DNA of 6,646 nt. Origin: an uncultured Lachnospiraceae bacterium. GTDB lineage: Bacteria > Bacillota > Clostridia > Lachnospirales > Lachnospiraceae. Positions 1 to 4,541 of the stretch are shown here, piece by piece. A program made the translations under genes and the position numbers. Within the stretch, counting starts at the first letter, position 1. Each line of letters starts with the position of its first letter. Location of the stretch: NCBI GenBank assembly GCA_946409475.1, contig CAMJWQ010000199.1, positions 1-6,646 of the forward strand, written 5' to 3'. Below the pieces are notes generated by a model that worked only from the letters and a program-made list of their open reading frames with translations, did not search any database and had not been told where the DNA came from.

Positions 1-256
1 GTATTGTACTGAAAAAACGCAAAAAGAAATCTATGACTTCGTTGTTGATATCAGAAAAAAGCAGGAGCATTCCACCTTTCTTATGGATCTCAAATATGAC
101 AGCATGCTCATTGACAGCATTATATCCGCTCCCGTCTGTTCGGCTTCATTCGACAGATACGGCCAGTTACGCGCCTTATCCGGTATAACCGAGAACAGAT
201 CCCTAAACATATTTCATAACGATTTAAACAGTATTTTCAAAACCGTTTTTGTATAG
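1..256 (+). CDS. C-terminal fragment of an unrecognised protein (5' end outside window)
   Basis: An open frame runs from the left edge (first full codon at base 2) to a TAG at 254-256, giving 84 residues with no upstream stop, so the gene begins outside the window. The fragment starts YCTEKTQKEIYDFVV and ends LNSIFKTVFV. It is mixed in charge, with no membrane segment, no clear helix-turn-helix and no cysteine cluster. The middle part (IISAPVCSASFDRYGQLRAL) has the alternating strand pattern seen near the end of some GAF- or PAS-like sensor folds, but that resemblance is too weak for a call. It is the only plus-strand gene and converges on the tetR-type gene; a hairpin follows its stop directly. 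That it is coding is supported by the uninterrupted frame and the terminator placement. Its function is unknown. Confidence 0.65.
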   Translation, partial: YCTEKTQKEIYDFVVDIRKKQEHSTFLMDLKYDSMLIDSIISAPVCSASFDRYGQLRALSGITENRSLNIFHNDLNSIFKTVFV

Positions 257-320
257 GGGGGACAACCTGCCATAAAGCAAAGACAGTCTCCCCACAGCCG
301 GGTACGGCTGTTCTTTATCC
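256..320 (+). terminator. Intrinsic terminator with a preceding accessory stem
   Basis: A perfect 7-bp stem ACAGCCG/CGGCTGT (294-300 and 305-311) with a GGTA loop is followed by TCTTTATCC, which ends transcription of the plus-strand gene. Immediately before it, GGGGGGAC (256-263) can pair with GTCTCCCC (286-293) over 8 positions including one G-U. This second stem would stack directly on the terminator stem and begins at the last base of the stop codon. On the minus strand the hairpin lacks a U-run, so it probably does not serve the converging TetR gene well. Confidence 0.6.
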
Positions 321-869
321 ATCATCCTCCGGTATGCTTTCCATCACCTTCTTAGCGGCATTCCAGACACAAGACTTCAGCAGGGTAATAAACTTATCCG
401 GCGGCATGCATTCCTTATCCAGCAGCCAGCGCATAATGGCTGAGGTAAAGGCGTCGGCAAAAAAGTCAACATAAAAATTCCAATTTTCATCTTTGTTAAA
501 GATCTCTTTGAGATATTCTGAGATAACGGGCAAAAGCAGCTCCCTGAAATAACTCGAAAATGGATTCTGGCCCTCCACCTTCAATATTTTCCGGTAAAAG
601 TTCCTGTTTCCGTAATAATATATACAGATATCTTCCATGGCTTCCCATTCCGTATTATAATTCTTTTCCTTAGCAATACTGATAAACTCCGTATAATAAA
701 TCCAATTCACCAGATCATACTTATCCTTAAAATGATAATAGAAGCTTTTTCTGTTCATCCCACATTTTTCACAGATATTCCCAATGCTGATTTTAGAAAA
801 GGATGCTTCCGTCAGCAGTTCCTTCAAAGAATCAGCCAGGGCTCTTTTTGTTATGTTGGAATCGGGCAC
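315..869 (-). CDS. TetR/AcrR-family transcriptional regulator, DhaS-like
   Basis: This 184-residue protein is a DNA-binding regulator of the TetR family. The N-terminal recognition domain covers residues 5-58; the helix-turn-helix lies at about 26-47 (ISIGNICEKCGMNRKSFYYH) and continues into the family-typical FKDKYDLVNWIY. The C-terminal half (about 75-178) matches the layout of the DhaS-like subgroup, with an aromatic VDFFADAFTSAIMRWL helix. In that subgroup the ligand domain may bind a partner protein or small molecule; the ligand here cannot be read from sequence. The start is GTG at 869, set by a consensus AAGGAGG five bases upstream; the frame is closed by TAG 13 codons further up. It has its own sigma-A-type promoter and a leader of about 130 bases. 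Its targets are unknown. The neighbouring yibE is co-directional rather than divergent, so the usual inference of a divergently transcribed target does not apply. Confidence 0.9.
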   Translation of the reverse strand: MPDSNITKRALADSLKELLTEASFSKISIGNICEKCGMNRKSFYYHFKDKYDLVNWIYYTEFISIAKEKNYNTEWEAMEDICIYYYGNRNFYRKILKVEGQNPFSSYFRELLLPVISEYLKEIFNKDENWNFYVDFFADAFTSAIMRWLLDKECMPPDKFITLLKSCVWNAAKKVMESIPEDDG

Positions 870-874
870 TTTTT

Positions 875-881
875 CCTCCTT
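875..881 (-). promoter_or_regulatory. Ribosome binding site fixing the GTG start of the TetR gene
   Basis: AAGGAGG, a full match to the anti-SD complement, lies five bases (AAAAA) before GTG at 869. There is no ATG or TTG in frame between this site and the upstream stop, so GTG is the start. Confidence 0.85.
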
Positions 882-886
882 CCCGC

Positions 887-984
887 TCAGCTTATGTATT
901 TCAACCTAAATCTCCTTCTTAGCAGCAGCTAAGGAGCCGTTACAAATACCTCACGAAGTACTCAGGTATACATTCTCATAAGCT
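887..984 (-). promoter_or_regulatory. Potentially folded 5' leader of the TetR-family gene
   Basis: In the minus-strand RNA, AGCUUAUG (984-977) can pair with CAUAAGCU (896-889), an 8-bp closing stem that ends eight bases before the SD. Inside it are two local hairpins. One (969-946) pairs AUACCU with AGGUAU, with an inner UAC-UUC-GUG stem and a GAG bulge. The other (936-912) pairs GCUUAG-type arms CUUAGC/GCUAAG around a 4-base loop, plus an outer CUC/GAG across a bulge. Together these form a possible three-way junction. The second hairpin holds an extra AAGGAG (917-912), followed seven bases later by a TTG opening a 5-codon frame (904-887). I recognise no known riboswitch or T-box consensus. 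The same inverted repeats could instead be operator DNA for autoregulation. Pairing was done by eye. Confidence 0.35.
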
Positions 985-1008
985 CGACAGACCTTTCTAA
1001 GTGCCCCC

Positions 1009-1037
1009 ATTATACTACAATTTTTATTATTCGTGAA
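1009..1037 (-). promoter_or_regulatory. Sigma-A-type promoter of the TetR-family gene
   Basis: On the minus strand, TTCACG (1037-1032, 4 of 6 matches to TTGACA) is followed after exactly 17 bases by a perfect TATAAT (1014-1009). Transcription would start near 1002, leaving a leader of about 130 bases before the GTG at 869. The -10 is flanked by AT-rich DNA. It gives the regulator a transcription unit separate from the upstream yibE. Confidence 0.75.
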
Positions 1038-1073
1038 CCTAAATAAGCAATGAAGAAATATGGCTGAAGAAAG

Positions 1074-1105
1074 AAAAAATTACTGAAAGCCCTGATTTAG
1101 GCTTC
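1074..1105 (-). terminator. Possible weak terminator at the end of the phosphatase-yibE unit
   Basis: On the minus strand, AAGCC (1104-1100) pairs with GGCTT (1091-1087), extendable by a G-U pair. After CAGTAA there is a run of six T (1079-1074). The stem is short and the U-run is offset by several bases, so efficiency is doubtful. It is nonetheless the only terminator-like element between yibE and the TetR promoter, and it overlaps the stop codon of the tiny ORF at 1097-1168. Confidence 0.35.
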
Positions 1106-1168
1106 TATCCAAAATAACAAGAAATATCTTAAATAATGCAAGAAATACGATTTGATAAAATTTATCAT
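1097..1168 (-). CDS. Possible tiny hydrophobic peptide (23 residues)
   Basis: An ATG at 1168 is preceded by AGGAG (1178-1174) at an ideal five-base spacing and opens a 23-codon frame ending with TAA at 1097-1099. The peptide begins MINFIKSYFLHYLRY and goes on through a Leu/Phe/Trp-rich stretch, so nearly all of it could form one membrane-spanning helix with Lys6 and Arg14 as the only positive residues. It lies 61 bases after the yibE stop on the same strand and could be the last gene of that transcript. It might be a small membrane protein or a toxin-like or leader peptide. The AT-rich setting makes a chance ORF a real possibility; the support is the SD, the spacing and the composition. A TTTACA-N18-TATAGG pair lies upstream, but its -10 overlaps the SD and so would not drive normal translation. 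Confidence 0.3.
   Translation of the reverse strand: MINFIKSYFLHYLRYFLLFWIEA
1153..1167. promoter_or_regulatory. Perfect 7-1-7 palindrome, operator-like
   Basis: TGATAAA-A-TTTATCA is a perfect inverted repeat of seven bases on either side of one central base. The form resembles the 7-1-7 sites of Fur-family repressors (TGATAATnATTATCA) and differs from that consensus only at the innermost base of each arm. It overlaps the start codon of the tiny ORF at 1168 and lies about 115 bases upstream of the TetR gene's -35. Which promoter it would control is unclear, and AT-rich DNA produces such palindromes by chance. Confidence 0.3.
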
Positions 1169-1229
1169 GTATTCTCCTATAAAACCGTATTCAAATTCGT
1201 GTAAATGACGATTAATAAGGTTCAAAAAG

Positions 1230-2387
1230 CTAAACAGCATTAATTGCATCGCTAATTTTCTTCGTTAATAAAATGCCGCTGCTTAATGCCGTAAAGGGTC
1301 CGACCGTAACCAGACCAAAGCTTCCCACAAAAGTATGCAGTATTTCAGCCGAAACATACTTATAATTAAGAATGTTATATAAGGGCGTCCCCTGGGCCAT
1401 AAATACCATTAACAATGCCAGATATCCTCCCGAATAAGCCAGCAGCAGCGTCGTTGTCATGGTTCCCATAGCCGCCCTGCCGACACGTATACCTGACCGT
1501 GTTGCCTCAATCCAGGAAATATCCGGCTTTTTTGTTACTACTTCATGAACAGCCGATGTAATGTCAACCGCCAGGTCCATTACGGCTCCGGAGGCACCGA
1601 TATAAATGCTTGCCATAAATATCTGTGTTAGATTTAAATCCTGATATCCCGCATATAAAAGACTTTCCGAATAGGGCATAACCGCACCATGTATTTTAAA
1701 TGCCATGGTAAATAGGATTCCCAAAATACAGGTCACTACAATACCAAGAAACGCTCCGGAAACGGCAGCCGCCATGCGCCTGTCAAATCCATATACCAGG
1801 GCAATAATAAAAATAGTCAGGAAAAGTACGATTACCAGGCTGATAACAATAGGATTTGCTCCCTTTAAACAGGAAGGCACCAATACCTTCCAAATCATTA
1901 AAATCGTTAATACAAAGGAAAGTATGGCCCTTATCCCGCCTTTTCCGGCTACTATGATCAAAAGTACGGCAAATGCGGCCACTAATAAAAGCTCCCAATC
2001 TATTCTGTAATGATCAATCATATTAACGGACAAAATCTCATTATCCCGGTAGCTGATGATCACAAGTGCCTTATCACCGTTTACAAATATTTTATCCGAT
2101 TCCAGAGAACCGGTCAGCATATTGTAGCCTTCTGTTTTCTGACCTTTAAACTTTCCGCCAAGCAGTTCAACAGTACAGGTCTGTTCTCCTGCTTTTATGA
2201 GTCCGTTATTAATGACTGCGCTATTATCCGTTTCCAATACGATGGCGGCGCACCGGTCCGTACCTTGATAAATAACGGCATCCTCATAGCCCGAAGGGAG
2301 AAACCACAAAATAAGAACAAATAATAAGCTAAGGTAAACCGGAGCCGCCATTCTCCGATTTACCCTTTTCATACAATTTTTAATCAT
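1230..2387 (-). CDS. YibE/F-family multipass membrane protein
   Basis: This 385-residue protein belongs to the YibE/F family, whose biochemical role is not established. An N-terminal membrane helix (about 15-30) is followed by an extracytoplasmic domain of about 100 residues (32-128) rich in beta-type sequence. Seven further membrane segments follow at about 131-148, 152-171, 178-200, 206-231, 254-273, 306-330 and 346-375. The family's conserved core is clear: GASGAVMDLAVDITSAVHEV (264-283), then GRAAMGTMTTTLLLAYSGG (303-321), with acidic and Thr residues inside membrane segments as in transporters. ATG at 2387 has only a weak SD (AGGAAG about ten bases upstream); ATG at codon 6 has none. It begins 60 bases after the phosphatase stop with no clear terminator or promoter between them, so it is probably co-transcribed from the Pho-type promoter. 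No separate YibF partner is visible. Transport is a guess from architecture. Confidence 0.88.
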   Translation of the reverse strand: MIKNCMKRVNRRMAAPVYLSLLFVLILWFLPSGYEDAVIYQGTDRCAAIVLETDNSAVINNGLIKAGEQTCTVELLGGKFKGQKTEGYNMLTGSLESDKIFVNGDKALVIISYRDNEILSVNMIDHYRIDWELLLVAAFAVLLIIVAGKGGIRAILSFVLTILMIWKVLVPSCLKGANPIVISLVIVLFLTIFIIALVYGFDRRMAAAVSGAFLGIVVTCILGILFTMAFKIHGAVMPYSESLLYAGYQDLNLTQIFMASIYIGASGAVMDLAVDITSAVHEVVTKKPDISWIEATRSGIRVGRAAMGTMTTTLLLAYSGGYLALLMVFMAQGTPLYNILNYKYVSAEILHTFVGSFGLVTVGPFTALSSGILLTKKISDAINAV

Positions 2388-2447
2388 ATAATACTCTTCC
2401 TATGCATATTAAAGGTTGACGCTCTTTTAAGCTATATAATTTTTCCA

Positions 2448-4043
2448 TTAAGAACCGGATTTGACTCCTGTTATTTTTGCCAGGCTCTTATAAATATCCG
2501 TATTGTCATAATAACCTTCAAAAAGCTCAGAGCCGTTCCCTATGGCATATACGGGGACCGGATTCCCCGTATGAGAATAAGAGGTAAATGCGATTCCTGA
2601 TTTATTGTTAAGAATATGAGTGACGGTAACACTAAGAGGTTCGTAGGTACCATACAGTATATATTCTTCCTGCGTCATATCCTCCTGACCGGAAGCGCCA
2701 ACCTCCATGGAACGGGTATAAGCATCTTCCAGGGATTGCATCTCATATCCGGTTAATACCAAAGTCGGATTTGCCTCGGCATCAGGGTCCTCTGCTGTCA
2801 TTAAACCGAAGCATGCTTTAATATCCTTTAAGACGTCCTCAAAAGGTGTCTTATTTTCCTTATAAGAAGCCACGTAATCGGAATCATATTTCGCATAAGA
2901 TATTACCTGGTTAGAAAGATTCGTTAAGTAAGTGTCATAGTTCGTACCGGCAAAACCTATTGTCAATCCACCGGTTTCATGGTCACCGGTTACGAGAATA
3001 AGTGTATCGTCAGGATGCTCATTATAAAAACGAAATGCTTCCCTGACAGCAGTATCCAAGGCTAAGGTATCGCTTATGGTTGAGCCCGCATCATTAGCAT
3101 GACATGCCCAGTCTATTTTGCCGCCTTCTATCATCATAAAAAATCCCGTATCATTATGTAATACATCAATACCCTTTTTCACATAATCGGAAAGCACCCA
3201 TTCCCCGTCGGCAGCATCCAAATTATAAGACATGGCATCCGAATCAGCCAAAGCTTCCGAAATAATCAATGCTTTTCCGTCTCCCGCTGTTAATGCATTT
3301 GCTTCCTCCTGGGATTTTATCACTTTATATCCTGCCTTATCTGCCAATTCGTATAAGTCTTCCTTATCTTTATTATCCCCGGTATTCTTCTTTAATGCGC
3401 CTCCCGCAAAAAAATCGAAATCACTGTCAACTAATTCCAGACCGATTTCATAATAGCTGTCTCTGGAGGCTTGATGGGCATAGAATGCCGCAGGTGTTGC
3501 ATGATTCAAATTTACGGTGGATATAACTCCTATTTTATATCCAAGCTGTTTTTTTAATTGTTCTGCTATGGTTTCATATTTAATCGTTTGTGTCGTATCC
3601 ATATTAATAGTTCCGCTATAGGTTTTGTGACCGGAAGCAATGGATGTCGCCGTTGATGCAGAATCCGGACAGAAAGAAGTACTATCCCAGGTTTGAGCGG
3701 AACCTGCAACAGGAAAATCCATAAAACTTAATTCCTGGTTTGTTATTTCATCACTATTGGCAGCAGCACCTAAATAGTATGCAGTAGATTGTATCTGTGG
3801 ATAGCTCAGGCCATCACCGATAAACAGAAAAATATATTTGGGAATTTTGCTTTCTTCTGCCTGTACTGTTTCCGGTTCCGTTTCTTCCTCCTCTTTGGCC
3901 ACAGCTGCAGCCTCTGTATCTGCTGCTGATTCCTGTGCCGTCTCCTGTGCTGTTTCTGTAGTATTGGAACAGCCGGAAATAGCAAATACCGTTAAAACGA
4001 CCGTAAGACTAAGGGTAAATAATTTTTTCCAATGAAATTTCAT
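2448..4043 (-). CDS. phoA: Secreted lipoprotein alkaline phosphatase (PhoA family)
   Basis: Hydrolyses phosphate monoesters outside the cell to release phosphate. I start it at ATG 4043 (531 residues), because AGGAGG lies six bases upstream; the ATG at 4058 overlaps that SD. Residues 1-25 are a lipoprotein signal (KK, hydrophobic core, lipobox ISGC with Cys25 lipidated), followed by an Ala/Glu/Thr-rich linker (26-66). The catalytic core is complete: metal-binding Asp77 in FIGDG, nucleophile Ser128 in PDSASTATS, Thr183 in HATPAAFYAH, Glu306/Asp311/His315 in EGGKIDWACH, Asp354-His355 in TGDHETGG and His491 in SHTGNP. Position 153 of the E. coli enzyme is His here and 328 is Trp, not Asp/Lys. 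From memory, that pair occurs in the cobalt-preferring Thermotoga maritima enzyme, so metal preference may differ from E. coli. It is regulated by the adjacent Pho box and is probably first gene of an operon with yibE. Confidence 0.95.
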   Translation of the reverse strand: MKFHWKKLFTLSLTVVLTVFAISGCSNTTETAQETAQESAADTEAAAVAKEEEETEPETVQAEESKIPKYIFLFIGDGLSYPQIQSTAYYLGAAANSDEITNQELSFMDFPVAGSAQTWDSTSFCPDSASTATSIASGHKTYSGTINMDTTQTIKYETIAEQLKKQLGYKIGVISTVNLNHATPAAFYAHQASRDSYYEIGLELVDSDFDFFAGGALKKNTGDNKDKEDLYELADKAGYKVIKSQEEANALTAGDGKALIISEALADSDAMSYNLDAADGEWVLSDYVKKGIDVLHNDTGFFMMIEGGKIDWACHANDAGSTISDTLALDTAVREAFRFYNEHPDDTLILVTGDHETGGLTIGFAGTNYDTYLTNLSNQVISYAKYDSDYVASYKENKTPFEDVLKDIKACFGLMTAEDPDAEANPTLVLTGYEMQSLEDAYTRSMEVGASGQEDMTQEEYILYGTYEPLSVTVTHILNNKSGIAFTSYSHTGNPVPVYAIGNGSELFEGYYDNTDIYKSLAKITGVKSGS

Positions 4044-4049
4044 AACTTT

Positions 4050-4055
4050 CCTCCT
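4050..4055 (-). promoter_or_regulatory. Ribosome binding site that sets the phosphatase start at 4043
   Basis: AGGAGG is followed by AAAGTT and then ATG at 4043. The longer frame opening at 4058 (ATGAGGAGG...) contains this SD within its first codons and has no SD of its own, so the shorter form beginning MKFHWKK is preferred. That form also gives a normal n-region for the lipoprotein signal. Confidence 0.85.
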
Positions 4056-4080
4056 CATTTAATTTAATGGACAGATTCAG

Positions 4081-4132
4081 ATTACAGAAGTTATGTGAAA
4101 TCCCTTCGAAAATCATGTTAATTTATGGTAAA
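4081..4132 (-). promoter_or_regulatory. Pho-box promoter of the alkaline phosphatase gene
   Basis: Read on the minus strand, four hexamers TTTACC (4132-4127), TTAACA (4121-4116), TTCGAA (4110-4105) and TTCACA (4099-4094) are separated by exactly five bases each, an 11-base period. Seven bases further is TGTAAT (4086-4081), a 5-of-6 match to the -10 consensus; no proper -35 exists at 16-18 bases. Tandem TT(A/C/T)ACA repeats with this period, ending near -20, are the documented binding pattern of the response regulator PhoP in Bacillus. The third repeat is the poorest match. Transcription would start near 4074, about 30 bases before the ATG. The expected behaviour is activation by phosphorylated PhoP under phosphate limitation. 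Confidence 0.8.
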
Positions 4133-4142
4133 TCTGTATATC

Positions 4143-4328
4143 TTATACGAACTTAGTATATAGCGTACTCAGATCCTCTTTTGGTATAAATTGACTGTCC
4201 AACTGGCCACTGGTATATCGCAGAAAATATTCTAATGCACCGGCAGGTCTTACCGATTTATCATCTGAATATTCTTCTTCACCATTTGCATTTAATACAT
4301 TTACACTATTTTTTGTCACTTCACTCAT
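4143..4328 (-). CDS. Unrecognised small protein or gene remnant
   Basis: A 61-residue frame from ATG 4328 to TAA, beginning MSEVTKNSVNVLNANGEEEY and ending DLSTLYTKFV. It is soluble-looking and acidic in its first half, with no membrane segment and no motif that I recognise. The frame can be extended in phase to a GTG at 4367 (74 residues), but neither start has a ribosome binding site. The ATG overlaps the stop of the preceding frame at 4321-4446 (ATGAGTGA), which would allow translational coupling; equally, the two could be halves of one gene split by a frameshift. It ends only ten bases before the phosphatase Pho box. The codon pattern looks gene-like, but expression is doubtful. Confidence 0.35.
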   Translation of the reverse strand: MSEVTKNSVNVLNANGEEEYSDDKSVRPAGALEYFLRYTSGQLDSQFIPKEDLSTLYTKFV

Positions 4329-4446
4329 TATAGATATCGGGTAATCCCGTGGGTAATTTATTTCCACCGAATAGACTTGAAGATAACGTCAGTTTCTTGC
4401 CGCCTGCCTCATTGTATAACCTGCGTTTTTTAATGGGGTCACCCAT
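4321..4446 (-). pseudogene. Possible remnant or tiny ORF upstream of the 61-residue frame
   Basis: A 41-residue frame from ATG 4446 to TGA 4321-4323, starting MGDPIKKRRLYNEAGGKK and ending LPTGLPDIYNE. It has a basic N-terminal part and no recognised motif or ribosome binding site. Its last eight bases overlap the start of the next frame. If one base were lost or gained near 4325, the two would read as one protein running from IYNE into VTKNSVNVLNANG, so this may be the decayed end of a longer gene. A perfect inverted repeat, AATGGG-GTCA-CCCATT at 4432-4447, overlaps the ATG. I cannot choose between remnant and genuine small ORF from sequence alone. Confidence 0.25.
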
Positions 4447-4476
4447 TTGGATTACCGCTTAACCCGCTGCCCGCAC

Positions 4477-4515
4477 AAAAAAATCAGAACAAATAAAAGT
4501 ATCTTGTCCTGATTT
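4477..4515 (-). terminator. Strong intrinsic terminator of the peroxygenase gene
   Basis: On the minus strand, AAATCAGGACAA (4515-4504) pairs with TTGTTCTGATTT (4492-4481) over 12 positions, one of them G-U, with an 11-base loop, and runs straight into TTTT (4480-4477). It starts 26 bases after the peroxygenase stop and separates that gene from the phosphatase unit. Confidence 0.88.
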
Positions 4516-4541
4516 ATATGATTTTTTATAGGAAAAATCTG

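Noticed and set aside
2010..2324. Plus-strand frame of 104 codons opposite yibE
   Set aside because: Antisense shadow of the yibE N-terminal domain; no SD and no recognisable motif.
2416..2440. TTGACG and TATAAT on the plus strand between phosphatase and yibE
   Set aside because: The spacer is only 13 bases, and the strand leads into antisense of the phosphatase with no gene.
4044..4058. Upstream ATG start for the phosphatase (536 residues)
   Set aside because: The first codons are the SD of the start at 4043, and the upstream ATG has no SD.
4432..4447. Inverted repeat AATGGG-GTCA-CCCATT as a terminator
   Set aside because: No T-run follows on either strand; on the minus strand it is followed by A residues, and the T-run on the plus strand precedes it. 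Kept only as a note on the small-ORF entry.
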